This document shows positions 16,530-24,643 of a DNA stretch of 64,000 nt, one piece after another; the stretch's first letter is position 1; every line of letters begins with the position of its first letter. This stretch comes from Sphingomonas sp. OK281 (GTDB lineage Bacteria > Pseudomonadota > Alphaproteobacteria > Sphingomonadales > Sphingomonadaceae). A program made the position numbers and the translations under genes. The DNA is taken from contig NZ_FOVZ01000008.1 in NCBI RefSeq assembly GCF_900115295.1, forward strand, positions 91,827 to 155,826, written 5' to 3'. Below the pieces are notes generated by a model. That model made no database searches and was not told where the DNA came from. It was given only the letters and a program-made list of their open reading frames with translations.

Positions 16530-16946
16530 ATGAATCCGGAAGCGATGCTCAGCGCATTGGAAGGGCATCATCGAGACATCATGGCTGGCCTTCGCGAAAT
16601 CAAACGGCATTGCGGCGAGGAAAACCCGAATAGCCGTGAACTGGCGGTCGCCCGAGAGCAGTTGACGGCGTCCAGCCTGTCGCGGTCCAGGTACGTCAGC
16701 GAGGTGATCGTCCCAACGTTACTTAAAAATGCCGACGATGGCTTAAGGACGGAGCTGTCCGAGTTGCTCTTTGCAACTGCAACCAAGCGGATGTTTTCGC
16801 GCGCGCATATTGCTGAGTGGACGACGACGTCGATCGAGGCGGACTGGTCAGGTTATTGCGCCGCGGCGCGGGATATTTGGCCAATGATGGAAGAGCAGAT
16901 CGCGCGTGAGACGAGGGTGTTGGCCGCCCGGCTCAAGCATCGGTAG
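16530..16946 (+). CDS. Hypothetical all-helical protein
   Basis: A 138-residue protein predicted to be entirely helical (MNPEAMLSALEGHHRDIMAG onward), with several conserved-looking His and Trp residues (SRAHIAEWTTTSIEADW). I choose the ATG at 16530 because GGGGAGGGG lies 9-17 bases upstream. A four-helix bundle is plausible, but no family is recognised. It lies just downstream of the structured noncoding block. Confidence 0.55.
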   Translation: MNPEAMLSALEGHHRDIMAGLREIKRHCGEENPNSRELAVAREQLTASSLSRSRYVSEVIVPTLLKNADDGLRTELSELLFATATKRMFSRAHIAEWTTTSIEADWSGYCAAARDIWPMMEEQIARETRVLAARLKHR

Positions 16947-17044
16947 CGACATCAGCCGAGTTGGGTTCCTTCAGATCATGGCGGCGCCACGTTGCCCTCG
17001 TCTACCCGGCTACCGTCAGGCGCACCGGGTGGCGTTCGGCAGAC

Positions 17045-17082
17045 AAAAAAAGGGCCAGCGTGAGCCGGCCCGGATAGTTTTT
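17045..17082. terminator. Hairpin with A/T runs on both sides
   Basis: GGGCC-AGC-GTGA-GCC-GGCCC has a mismatch in the middle, with seven A on its left (T on the minus strand) and TTTTT about five bases to its right. It could close the gene ending at 16946. Confidence 0.4.
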
Positions 17083-17233
17083 AGGAGAGGATGCCTGAAA
17101 GGCGTCGCCATGCTGCATCTGCGAACATCGTTTTGCAACCGCGAACAGGCTTGAACCGCATAATTTTTGGTTGTTAACCGGGCGAAAGCCGGCAACCGCA
17201 TTTCGCGCGATCGATCGGCTATCCGGAGGGATA

Positions 17234-17446
17234 TTGAGCGACACGCGCATCGGCACTGTTGAACGAGCATTTCAGCTGGCGAGGGAAGGCGCCTGTCGCT
17301 CGGTTTCGGACATTCGAGAACGCCTTACCGCCGAGGGTTATGAGGGCGTGTTCAGCCACCTGAACGGCATGAGCATCAGGCGTCAGCTGACTGCCGCGCT
17401 CGTAGCGCGCGGCGTGACGACGCCGGTCGAGAGCGACGACGTCTGA
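17234..17446 (+). CDS. Small conserved hypothetical protein
   Basis: A 70-residue protein with a probable TTG start at 17234: GGAGGG lies five bases upstream, and the sequence IGTVERAFQLAREGACRSVSDIRERL begins at once. The pattern (ERAFQLAREG, SVSDIRERLTAEGYEGVFSHLNG, SIRRQLTAAL) is one I recall as a short helical family widespread in alphaproteobacteria, of unknown function. A longer in-frame TTG at 17171 has no ribosome-binding site. Confidence 0.65.
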   Translation: MSDTRIGTVERAFQLAREGACRSVSDIRERLTAEGYEGVFSHLNGMSIRRQLTAALVARGVTTPVESDDV

Positions 17447-17466
17447 ACCACGCCGTCCTGCGCGGC

Positions 17467-17874
17467 TCAGGCCGCGTTCTTGAGCGGTTCTGGCAACTTG
17501 CCATCGGGCAGGGTTTTACGAAGATGGCTATGGATCATCTGCGCGTTGAACGGCTTCGAAAGAAACGTCGCCTTCTCCGGAAGGTCGCCGGTTTCTGGGC
17601 TTACGCGCCCGCTACCGATGACGATCTCGATCCAGGGGTAGTTTTCGGCGACGTGGCGCGCGAGCGCGAACCCGTTGGTGTCACCCGGCATGTCGACGTC
17701 CGAAAAGAGGAGGGTGATGGTGTGGGCGTACTCGGGAAGCATCGCGATCGCGGCATCGCCGCTACTGGCTTCGTAAGTGCGGAAACCCGCGTCTTCGAGG
17801 ATCCCAGTTATATCCATAAGGATGAATGGTTCGTCGTCGACGGCCAGAGCGTAGGGGATTGTTGATAAGGTCAT
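17467..17874 (-). CDS. Single-domain response regulator
   Basis: About 135 residues of a receiver domain and nothing else. The acidic pair is at residues 13-14 (AVDDEP), the phospho-acceptor is D59 in LLFSDVDMPG, and the conserved lysine is in ATFLSKPF. It resembles CheY-like and FixJ-receiver proteins that act on a partner. No histidine kinase is encoded nearby. The start may be the ATG at 17874 or 17880. A 54-codon gene lies just upstream on the same strand. Confidence 0.85.
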   Translation of the reverse strand: MTLSTIPYALAVDDEPFILMDITGILEDAGFRTYEASSGDAAIAMLPEYAHTITLLFSDVDMPGDTNGFALARHVAENYPWIEIVIGSGRVSPETGDLPEKATFLSKPFNAQMIHSHLRKTLPDGKLPEPLKNAA

Positions 17875-17934
17875 GCGCATCAACCCGCCATTTGCGAAAA
17901 TGGCTCCGATACAAAGCGCATGCAGCATACCGTT

Positions 17935-18099
17935 TTACTTCGTAGAACGGGCGTCGATCGCTTCCTGAAGAAGGCATGCCGAAACACTTCCGCTATCGTC
18001 TTCGCGATCTAACAGAGTGAGCGCCATCTTCATGAGGTTCAGCGGGACGTCGACCAGCGGTTGATCGGCAGAGGTGGATTCCGGGATCGCATCAGTCAT
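17935..18099 (-). CDS. 54-aa protein upstream of response regulator
   Basis: ATG at 18099, stop at 17935-17937. The product starts MTDAIPESTSADQPLVDVPL and continues LNLMKMALTLLDREDDSG to an acidic-helical end. It is read in the same direction as the receiver gene, 60 bases upstream of it, and may be co-transcribed. No family recognised. Confidence 0.5.
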   Translation of the reverse strand: MTDAIPESTSADQPLVDVPLNLMKMALTLLDREDDSGSVSACLLQEAIDARSTK

Positions 18100-18176
18100 C
18101 CGACCTCTGATACCTTGATTCAGATCAGTCGGCTATGATCGACGGTTCGGTATCATCAACGAAGCAGCGCTCGATG

Positions 18177-18527
18177 TCATTCTTCGATCGGCCTACGCGC
18201 CATCGGCTTATTACCACGATTGGATAGGTGGACCAAAGCCACCCCGATCGCGGCAAAGACTACGAAAATAGCCCATGCGACTGGACTGGCATTCAGTTCG
18301 GGTTTTCCGGCCATGATAAGTAGTTCGCCGAAGGCAGCGCCAAGACACATGGCTGCCCCTACTGTGCCAATCGCCAACAACATGACGAAGCCTCCGGCCA
18401 TCCCGAACACTGTCATCGCCATGAACCATCCCCAATGGTCAGGGATATACGGCGCCGCCCTCGTTACCGAGGCCCCAATAAGTACCGCACCAAAAGCGAG
18501 GGCCGTTCGTGAGTGCATGGATCTCAT
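18177..18527 (-). CDS. Small membrane protein
   Basis: The start at 18527 is set by AGGAGACGATC immediately upstream of ATG (MRSMHSRTALAFGAVLIG). The 116-residue product has an N-terminal signal-like segment and two further hydrophobic spans (WFMAMTVFGMAGGFVMLLAIG and VAWAIFVVFAAIGVALV). The function is unknown. It lies after the toxin gene of a PIN/antitoxin pair on the same strand. Confidence 0.6.
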   Translation of the reverse strand: MRSMHSRTALAFGAVLIGASVTRAAPYIPDHWGWFMAMTVFGMAGGFVMLLAIGTVGAAMCLGAAFGELLIMAGKPELNASPVAWAIFVVFAAIGVALVHLSNRGNKPMARRPIEE

Positions 18528-18543
18528 GATCGTCTCCTGGCTG

Positions 18544-18969
18544 TCACTGATGGTAGGTCCACGGATCAAAAAGCGTAACATCTGTGCCTGCGAAGTCGAC
18601 GACATTTCGGGTGACGATCGTCAGGTCGTGTACGAGGCCCGTCGCTGCGATCCAGGCGTCGCGTTCGCTCTTGGTGTCCGGAACGTGCAGCCTCGCGCAG
18701 CGCAGCGCGATCGTTGTGTCGACGGGGAGTATGCGCCCGGCAAAGGCGGGCATGACCTTGTCGTGTAGCCAGAGCCGCAACACGCCGGCTTGCCGCGTAT
18801 CGCGCCGTTCGAGCAGTGCGATGCCGAGCTCGATCTCCATGATCGTGATGACAGAAAGGAACATGTCCGCCTGATCGACGCTACCGGCCCACGCTTCGAC
18901 GGCTGGGCTGATCTTTCCGCTGCGCCGCTTGCGCAGCTCGGACACGGCGTTGGTGTCGAGCAAGTACAT
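18544..18969 (-). CDS. vapC: VapC-type PIN-domain toxin
   Basis: A 141-residue PIN ribonuclease. MYLLDTNAVSELRK gives the first acidic residue, IMEIELGIALLE the second, and ERDAWIAATGLVHDLTIVTRN the third and fourth, which together bind Mg2+. It resembles the FitB/VapC branch. The stop of the antitoxin overlaps its start by one base, as in TA operons. Its usual target is tRNA or other structured RNA. Confidence 0.9.
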   Translation of the reverse strand: MYLLDTNAVSELRKRRSGKISPAVEAWAGSVDQADMFLSVITIMEIELGIALLERRDTRQAGVLRLWLHDKVMPAFAGRILPVDTTIALRCARLHVPDTKSERDAWIAATGLVHDLTIVTRNVVDFAGTDVTLFDPWTYHQ

Positions 18970-19217
18970 CAGTCGAACACCGCCGGACGCGGGAACGATG
19001 CTGCCCTGCTGAAGTCGACCTCGATGTCTCCGACCTCGTCCATGTCGAGGGCGTCGAGGATGTTGCCGGGAGGCGCTTTCAGCCGCTCGTATTCGGCAAA
19101 GGGCATGACCGCCATGATGGGTCGGCCGCGTTCGGTGATGATGACTGCGCCATCAACCGCGGCCCGCTTGATGCGACCTGGTTCGCGATTGAAGTCGCGA
19201 CTGGAAAAAGTTTGCAT
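18969..19217 (-). CDS. Phd/YefM-type antitoxin
   Basis: I start at the ATG at 19217 (MQTFSSRDFNREPGRIKRAA), a typical Phd/YefM N-terminus with the DNA-binding helix-sheet unit VIITERGRPIMAVMPFAEYERL. The C-terminal tail (DALDMDEVGDIEVDFSRAA) is acidic and would wrap the toxin. A longer start at 19277 is possible. The Phd/VapC pairing is common. Confidence 0.85.
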   Translation of the reverse strand: MQTFSSRDFNREPGRIKRAAVDGAVIITERGRPIMAVMPFAEYERLKAPPGNILDALDMDEVGDIEVDFSRAASFPRPAVFD

Positions 19218-19352
19218 GGCGGCTTGACCTTCTTTGTCGTGACGTACAGACATCGCCGCAGGCAGCGGAATTGTCAATGTTCGTCACGCGACCGGGTTTT
19301 GCTCCATCGCTTGACGATCCTGCCAAATCTCAAGCCTCAGCCGAAGGAGGAT

Positions 19353-19844
19353 ATGATGAAAGTGCAGGATATGATGCGGGGGTACGACTATGACCTCCCG
19401 CTATATGACGTGCTGAACAACAGCGGCACCAACGAGAACGGCGACTCCGAAATATCGACTGATCGGCGGGTGCTGGCAGGCGCCACGATCGGGATCGGCC
19501 TCGACGTCGCCTATTTCGCCATCACGGAGATGCAGGAAGCTTTCACCGCACTGGCGAGCGAAACGAGCAACGGCATGGGCCGTGGCGAGGGGCACAAGGA
19601 TCTCGAAGAGATCCTGCGCGACAAGAGCCCGTTCCAGATGCGGCTTTGGTACCTGCTATACGACACGCCTATCGAGCAGGCGATTACAGAACTCGCCTGG
19701 TTGCAGAGCCTGACGTACCGTCGTGGTCGGATGTGCATGGTGATGCGCGAGCAGAAGCTCGCGGTGATCTACGCCACGAACGCCCAGTTGTGCGAGAGCC
19801 TGACGGCTGCGCAGATCATGGCCAACGTGACGACCGAGGGCTGA
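19353..19844 (+). CDS. Hypothetical protein
   Basis: AAGGAGGAT places the start at the ATG at 19353 (an ATG follows directly at 19356). The 163-residue product is acidic and mostly helical, with PLYDVLNNSGTNENGDSEIS near the start and a helical core around WYLLYDTPIEQAITELAWLQ. No signal peptide. I recognise no family. It stands alone between two TA-related regions. Confidence 0.6.
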   Translation: MMKVQDMMRGYDYDLPLYDVLNNSGTNENGDSEISTDRRVLAGATIGIGLDVAYFAITEMQEAFTALASETSNGMGRGEGHKDLEEILRDKSPFQMRLWYLLYDTPIEQAITELAWLQSLTYRRGRMCMVMREQKLAVIYATNAQLCESLTAAQIMANVTTEG

Positions 19845-19859
19845 CGATAGTCAGCCCGG

Positions 19860-20054
19860 TCAGGCGACCAGGGCGAGCAGACTCTCCGGGTGATGTGGCC
19901 GGCACCGGGAGACACGGAAAGGCTGAATGGGATTTTCGGTGCGGACCACAAACTGGTCGACGCCGGTGCTCTCACGAAGCTGGATAGCCACGGCGTAGGC
20001 GTTCTCGAGTGAACTCAGTGAACCTCGTCGGGCTGAAAGTGCAATGACGGTCAT
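19860..20054 (-). CDS. Small hypothetical protein
   Basis: A 64-residue product, MTVIALSARRGSLSSLENAY, with GAAGGGACATCACC before the ATG at 20054. The same leader style (GAAGGAT-GTCACT-ATG) precedes the gene starting at 12605. The C-terminus carries PFRVSRCRPHHPESLLALVA. Family unknown. Confidence 0.5.
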   Translation of the reverse strand: MTVIALSARRGSLSSLENAYAVAIQLRESTGVDQFVVRTENPIQPFRVSRCRPHHPESLLALVA

Positions 20055-20062
20055 GGTGATGT

Positions 20063-20105
20063 CCCTTCGGGGTGAAGTCCTTCGGGTGAAGTCCTTCGGG
20101 TGAAG
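20063..20105. repeat. 14-bp tandem repeat
   Basis: TCCTTCGGGTGAAG is repeated three times head to tail (the first copy has one extra G), directly upstream of the small gene starting at 20054. It contributes tandem GAAGGA sequences to the leader. Confidence 0.8.
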
Positions 20106-20307
20106 TGCCGTATGGCGGGTGGAACGGCCGACAGGCTCGTTCATGGAAAATTGACGACGATCCGTATATCGAGGGTGGTGGACCGGATTCGACGCAGATG
20201 CGTTAAGCCAGTCTATCCACCGTTTCGACGGAGGATCCTTCGATCGACGGGGTCGGGACCGCTGCTATCGGTTCCGGCCCTGTTTTCGTAAGCGGAAACC
20301 GTCGGCG

Positions 20308-20715
20308 TCAGCTGAGCCAATTCTCCACGCGAAGACCCCGAATGCGTGTGAACTCGCCGACATTAGCGGTGACCAGCGTGGCACCCAGCGCATAGGCGTG
20401 AGCTGCGATCAGGAGGTCGTTGGGGCCGATCGGTTTGCCAGCGGCTTCAAGCTCGGCGCGGATCCCGCCATATTCGGCGTCGGCCGGGACATCGAGCGGA
20501 AGGATCTCGAGCCCGCCCAGAATGGCTTCGACTTGCTGGAGCAGGCGAGGGGACCCCTTACGGGCGCAACCATAGCGCAGTTCGGCCGCGGTGATGATGC
20601 TGACACACAGATTGTCGCTCCCGATCTCGACGATCTTATCAAACACCGCGCCTTGCGGATTTCGAACCAGGTCGGAGACGATGTTGGTATCGAGCATGTA
20701 GCGTGAGCCTGTCAC
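20308..20715 (-). CDS. vapC: VapC-type PIN-domain toxin
   Basis: A 135-residue PIN ribonuclease: MTGSRYMLDTNIVSDLVRNP, AAELRYGCARK and GPNDLLIAAHAYALGATLVTAN hold the catalytic acidic residues. It matches the VapC branch close to plasmid-borne VapC/MvpA. The four-base overlap with the upstream antitoxin stop signals a TA operon. It is distinct from the PIN gene at 18544, so the window carries two independent modules. Confidence 0.92.
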   Translation of the reverse strand: MTGSRYMLDTNIVSDLVRNPQGAVFDKIVEIGSDNLCVSIITAAELRYGCARKGSPRLLQQVEAILGGLEILPLDVPADAEYGGIRAELEAAGKPIGPNDLLIAAHAYALGATLVTANVGEFTRIRGLRVENWLS

Positions 20716-20978
20716 AGGTCGACGGCCCTGAGCGGGAGCAGCGTAGCATCGAGATCCTCTGGAAACAGATCTTCAGAGGCGAGGGGGGTTAGCCCTTTCA
20801 GGATGTCGAGAAGACGGGCCTTGGGTTCGGGTTCGATGATAAGCTTGTTGCCTTCCTTGTGGATAAGCACACGGCTTCCCGAAAATTCGAACTCGGCGGG
20901 AATTCGCACTGCCTGACTGCGATTGTTGCGAAACAGCCTGGCTTCGCGCACGTCGAAATTAGCAGATGTCTGGGTCAC
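20712..20978 (-). CDS. vapB: VapB-type (AbrB-like) antitoxin
   Basis: The start is probably the GTG at 20978, because AAAGGAGG sits seven bases upstream. An in-frame ATG at 21029 would bury that site. REARLFRNNRSQAVRIPAEF and VLIHKEGNKLIIEP form the swapped-hairpin VapB DNA-binding domain, and the C-terminal half binds the toxin. A palindrome immediately upstream is a likely operator. Confidence 0.88.
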   Translation of the reverse strand: MTQTSANFDVREARLFRNNRSQAVRIPAEFEFSGSRVLIHKEGNKLIIEPEPKARLLDILKGLTPLASEDLFPEDLDATLLPLRAVDL

Positions 20979-20990
20979 GACGCCTCCTTT

Positions 20991-21009
20991 GTATATGCCA
21001 TGTATATAC
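20991..21009. promoter_or_regulatory. Probable VapB operator
   Basis: Inverted repeat GTATAT-GCCATGT-ATATAC, 13 bases upstream of the antitoxin GTG. AbrB-type antitoxins bind such AT-rich palindromes to repress their own operon. Confidence 0.6.
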
Positions 21010-21275
21010 TCGCTTGGACTGACGTTCAATCGCGATGAGCGATGGCGTCGTAGTTACGTCCGTGCCGTCCGTCTCAGGTGGCCTGGGCGTGGGAAGGGCG
21101 TAGCTTTATGCGGTCCTGGCCTCGGTTGCTGCTTGAGACGGCTCCCGGCGAAAGCCGGAACAAAGCCATGCAAAATCAATGCTGAATATCTGCTAAATTA
21201 TTGATTTAACATAAGATATATTATCAATCCGAGCGATCCTCGCGGCTCTGGGGCACCTCAAGGCAGTTCGTAGAA

Positions 21276-22070
21276 TTACCGTCGTCGTATGCGACGCGGC
21301 CTCGATCTCGATCCGGTGAAGCCCAACTCGATCAGATTGGCAACGCGCGCATCACGCGCCGAAACGCTGGTCTCACCTAGCACGACGACCACGATACGCC
21401 GACCTCGACGCATCGCCGACGCTGCGAGATTGTAGCCGGCGTCGGACGTGTACCCGGTCTTGATGCCGTCGACGCCCGCAACCCGACCGAGCAGATGGTT
21501 GTGATTGCCAATGCGACGCGATCTCCACTGGATCGTACGCTTGCTGAACCGGGCATATTGCCGCGGAAAGCGCCTGACGATGGCGCGCGCGAGCTTCGCC
21601 ATGTCGCTCGCCGTTGTCATGTTACCAGCGCTGGTCAGTCCCGATGCGTTTGCAAACCGCGTATTCCGCATCCCAAGCTGGCGCGCCTTTGCCGTCATCA
21701 GTCTGGCAAATTTCGGCTCACTACCTGCAATGCGTTCGGCCACGGCAACGGCCAGGTCGTTCGACGAGATCGCTGCGATAGCATCCAGCGCCTTGCCGAC
21801 TGTGATCCTTCCACCTGCAGCTATACCCAAGTGCGTCGCCGGCTGGCGCGCCGCCCGGCGGGATATCGGCAAAGGGTCACTTGGTCGTAAGCGGCCGTCG
21901 GCAAGAGCTTCGAATGCGAGATACAGCGTCATCAGCTTGGTCAGTGAAGCGGGCCGTCTCGCTGCATCCGGCGCCTCCGAAAACAGAACGGTACCGGTTG
22001 AGGCATCGACCACAATCTCAGAGACGCGAGATCGGGCATATGCCGCCTGCACAGGTAGGCCGAATGCCAA
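21276..22070 (-). CDS. D-alanyl-D-alanine carboxypeptidase (peptidase S11), start disrupted
   Basis: Penicillin-binding-protein-5-like. S42-L-T-K45 is the SxxK nucleophile motif, S102-S103-N104 gives SxN, and GIKTGYT is the KTG motif. The enzyme would trim peptidoglycan pentapeptides in the periplasm. As it stands the only start is the TTG at 22070, which cuts the signal peptide. Upstream the frame stays open (ICFIVASLAFGLPVQAAYA) but lacks a start codon. Inserting one T in the TTTT run just after an ATG at 22120 would give a full signal peptide, so a one-base loss at 22114-22117 is likely. The C-terminus is short and basic, lacking the usual membrane-anchor domain. Confidence 0.85.
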   Translation of the reverse strand: MAFGLPVQAAYARSRVSEIVVDASTGTVLFSEAPDAARRPASLTKLMTLYLAFEALADGRLRPSDPLPISRRAARQPATHLGIAAGGRITVGKALDAIAAISSNDLAVAVAERIAGSEPKFARLMTAKARQLGMRNTRFANASGLTSAGNMTTASDMAKLARAIVRRFPRQYARFSKRTIQWRSRRIGNHNHLLGRVAGVDGIKTGYTSDAGYNLAASAMRRGRRIVVVVLGETSVSARDARVANLIELGFTGSRSRPRRIRRR

Positions 22071-22216
22071 GCTGGCAACGATAAAACAGATCTGCGAACG
22101 CCGTAGAGAACTGAAAACATGCCGAAGTTGGTATCCTCAATGAGCCTTGAGGATGCCAACTCTGACCTGACTGCTGCCTTAAGCGGCACGCTTCGAAAGG
22201 TGCCTCGGAGCGACCG

Positions 22217-22486
22217 CTACTCGAGGTCACTTTCTGTCACTGTTATCAGATTGGCCGTTGGCCGCAGCTCGGCGAGATCAGCGCAGATATCGAGAATTTC
22301 GTCGCTGAACCGCTCGAACAGTTCCAGGGCGTCATTGTCTGGTTCGTCGCCGCTCACTTCACGCAAAACGGCGTATTTCACGGCAAAATCGCGGTCGTCG
22401 CTGTCGATTTCGGCGGTAAACTCGACCTGCTTTTCGCGGTCGTTGTCGACCAGGCTGTCTTGATCAATCGTGAGACGGTTCGCCAT
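22217..22486 (-). CDS. DUF1488-like protein
   Basis: An 89-residue acidic protein. VEFTAEIDSDDRDFAVKYAV and DALELFERFSDEILDICADL followed by ITVTESDLE fit the DUF1488 pattern of a small alpha/beta protein. The function is unknown. It is monocistronic and about 100 bases from the ATG-side of the carboxypeptidase gene. Confidence 0.6.
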   Translation of the reverse strand: MANRLTIDQDSLVDNDREKQVEFTAEIDSDDRDFAVKYAVLREVSGDEPDNDALELFERFSDEILDICADLAELRPTANLITVTESDLE

Positions 22487-22545
22487 GTATCACTGCTTCC
22501 TCGGTTGGCAGGCTCCCCTGCCCCAAGGTTACGTGGCGCGCAAAC

Positions 22546-22767
22546 TTAGCAAAGGCTGATCCCGCGGTACGTTGCATCGTCTACGATGATTTTGGCAGTT
22601 CCCGGCCCGACGATCGTGTTCACCTTCCCCAGCGTCGTATCGATCGTGTCCCCTGGAAACATGATCTCGACCACATGGGATTTCGGGACCGGGAGGCCAT
22701 CCGCGTCGATTACCATCGGCGCCGGTAGCAATTGAACACGAAAGGTAGGAATGTCGGAATTGGTCAT
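22546..22767 (-). CDS. Small hypothetical protein
   Basis: A 73-residue product, MTNSDIPTFRVQLLPAPMVI, with AGAAGG seven bases before the ATG. The sequence is beta-rich (HVVEIMFPGDTIDTTLGKVN, TAKIIVDDATYRG) and soluble. No family recognised. It shares direction with the DUF1488 gene downstream. Confidence 0.55.
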   Translation of the reverse strand: MTNSDIPTFRVQLLPAPMVIDADGLPVPKSHVVEIMFPGDTIDTTLGKVNTIVGPGTAKIIVDDATYRGISLC

Positions 22768-22971
22768 GGTGCCTTCTCCGGCCTAATGGATCAGTGTCAA
22801 TGCCCAGGGGCTGCAACGTAGAAACCGTTCCAGCATGGGGCAGGAGTAAACACAGTCGCCTTAGAAAACTGCGATCAAAGCCGGTAAGTCGGTCATGGAC
22901 TTGGCACATGACCGCCGGGCTTATAGGCATGGGCGCGTTAATCATCGACGCAATCTCGAAAGTCAGGTTTC

Positions 22972-23172
22972 ATGCAGGTCATCGTCCGCGACAACAACGT
23001 CGACCAGGCTCTTCGCGTTCTGAAAAAGAAGCTGCAGCGCGAAGGCGTCTACCGCGAGATGAAGCTGCGCCGCCATTTCGAGAAACCGTCGGAGAAGCGC
23101 GCTCGCGAACACGCAGCGGCCGTTAGCCGGGCGCGCAAGGCCGATCGCAAACGCGCCGAAAAGGATCAGTAA
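22972..23172 (+). CDS. rpsU: Ribosomal protein bS21
   Basis: A 66-residue protein starting MQVIVRDNNVDQALRVLKKK, continuing LQREGVYREMKLRRHFEKPS and ending in a lysine/arginine-rich helix. This is an almost canonical alphaproteobacterial bS21, the small-subunit protein near the anti-Shine-Dalgarno end of 16S rRNA. Alphaproteobacteria often carry more than one rpsU; a copy amid mobile-element genes may be an accessory paralogue. It stands alone on the plus strand, facing the emfourin gene tail to tail. Confidence 0.95.
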   Translation: MQVIVRDNNVDQALRVLKKKLQREGVYREMKLRRHFEKPSEKRAREHAAAVSRARKADRKRAEKDQ

Positions 23173-23194
23173 GCCTCAGGGTTTGGTTAGACCG

Positions 23195-23572
23195 TCACCG
23201 TGTGGGTGCGTGCTGTTTGCTCAGGCGGCGTACAACAGAGACGAGCTTCGCCATCGCGGGGTCACGGATCGGCTCGGCGAGCCGCATCTCCCTGCTTCGT
23301 CCGTCGATCGTCAGGCCAACCGTATACGTGCGCGCATCCGGCCTCGCTATATCAGTCGATGGCTCGCAACCGAAGAAGTCAGCCTGGTCGGCAAGGCTGG
23401 TGAGTTCCTGACGCTCGGGCGTTGCGAGGTCGCCGAACGAAATGGCCTGTTCCTTCGCAAGCCCTGGAAAATGGGCAAGGCCTCCCTCGATCCGTACCCG
23501 GGCTTCGCCCGTCACGGTCTCGTCGCAAGCCTTGCCCATCTGCATCAGATCACTCCAACCGTTGTCCATGCT
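23195..23572 (-). CDS. Emfourin-type inhibitor of M4 protease
   Basis: The start is probably the ATG at 23572 (MDNGWSDLMQMGKACDETVT), overlapping the protease stop by 28 bases. The protein is about 125 residues: RVRIEGGLAHFPGLAKEQAI, a helical LATPERQELTSLADQADFFG, then TYTVGLTIDGRSREMRLAEP. That order (beta strand with GG, helix, beta hairpin, RDP) fits emfourin, the inhibitor encoded after protealysin-like M4 proteases. A long upstream extension of the frame is an antisense artefact. Confidence 0.75.
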   Translation of the reverse strand, partial: SMDNGWSDLMQMGKACDETVTGEARVRIEGGLAHFPGLAKEQAISFGDLATPERQELTSLADQADFFGCEPSTDIARPDARTYTVGLTIDGRSREMRLAEPIRDPAMAKLVSVVRRLSKQHAPTR

Positions 23573-24624
23573 TCGGCGACGGCTGTCGTCTCGGCACTGT
23601 CCGTACCGTGCAAACGCCGCGCGACGTCGATCGTGACGCGGGCAAAGCCGGCGAAGTCCGTGTTGGCCCGCGTATTGGGGTCCAGCAGCGCATTGTACCA
23701 TATCCGACCGGCACGGTCCCATGCGTTTCTACCGATCGTCGTCGCGGCCAGGTAGAAGGCCCGGTTGGGGATACCGGAGTTGATATGAACCCCGCCATTG
23801 TCCTGATTGGTGCGGACGAAATTGTCCATGTGGCCGGGCTGCGGGTCCTTGCCGAGGACAGGATCGTCATAGGCCGTGCCGGGCTCCTTCATCGACCGCA
23901 GCGCGACGCCGTTGACCGCCGAAGTCAGCAGTCCGGCACCAATGAGCCAGTCCGCCTGGTCGGCTGTCTGGCCCAGCAGCTTCTGCTTCACCAGGCTGCC
24001 GAACACGTCAGAGATGCTCTCGTTGAGCGCGCCCGACTGGTTGAAGTAGGCAAGCCCTGCCTCCCTCTCGGTGACGCCGTGGGTAAGCTCGTGACCAATG
24101 ACATCGAGCGCGATCGTGAAGCGGTTGAACAGCTCGCCATCACCATCGCCGAACACCATCTGAGCGCCGTCCCAGAAAGCGTTGTCATAGTCCTGGTCGT
24201 AATGGACTGTCGCATCGAGGGGCAGCCCGGCATCGTCGATCGAGTTGCGCTGATAGGCTTCCCAGAACAACGCGAACGTTGCACCCAAGCCATCATACGC
24301 CTCGTCGACTACGATATCGCCTGTTGGTCCCTCCCCTTCGCGCCGCACGACCACAGAACCAGGCGCTTCAGGTTCGCCGCCAGCGTCTCGGATCGTTCGG
24401 AGCGGACTGGGGACAAGGATGTTGCCCGCAGCCGACCGCCGTCGGGCAAGATCTCCGTTGACGGGGCCCGCCGTACTTGCCCGGACGATCCGGATGGTCG
24501 GGTCGATCATCAGGCTGTGCATCGCCATTGCGCGCAGCGCAGGTGAACCGTTCTCGGCGATCTTGGAGAGGATGTAGGGCGGCAGGATGCAGTGAAGCGA
24601 ATGCCGATGCGTGGACATGCACAT
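23545..24624 (-). CDS. Protealysin-type M4 metalloprotease
   Basis: A 359-residue thermolysin-family protease: HELTH at 178-182 and the third zinc ligand E202 in NESISD, then GVHINSGIPNRAFYLAATTIG with the second catalytic histidine. The N-terminus (MCMSTHRHSLHCILPPYILS) is the short protealysin-type propeptide with an LPPY motif, and there is no signal peptide, so the enzyme is cytosolic or leaves by an unusual route. GATAAGGAGACACGATC precedes the ATG. It is the fourth gene of a five-gene leftward operon and is followed by its likely inhibitor. Confidence 0.93.
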   Translation of the reverse strand: MCMSTHRHSLHCILPPYILSKIAENGSPALRAMAMHSLMIDPTIRIVRASTAGPVNGDLARRRSAAGNILVPSPLRTIRDAGGEPEAPGSVVVRREGEGPTGDIVVDEAYDGLGATFALFWEAYQRNSIDDAGLPLDATVHYDQDYDNAFWDGAQMVFGDGDGELFNRFTIALDVIGHELTHGVTEREAGLAYFNQSGALNESISDVFGSLVKQKLLGQTADQADWLIGAGLLTSAVNGVALRSMKEPGTAYDDPVLGKDPQPGHMDNFVRTNQDNGGVHINSGIPNRAFYLAATTIGRNAWDRAGRIWYNALLDPNTRANTDFAGFARVTIDVARRLHGTDSAETTAVAEAWTTVGVI

Positions 24625-24643
24625 GATCGTGTCTCCTTATCAA

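Noticed and set aside
23422..24546. 374-codon open frame antisense to the M4 protease
   Set aside because: The leftward frame has intact HELTH and NESISD motifs; the antisense product has no recognisable feature.
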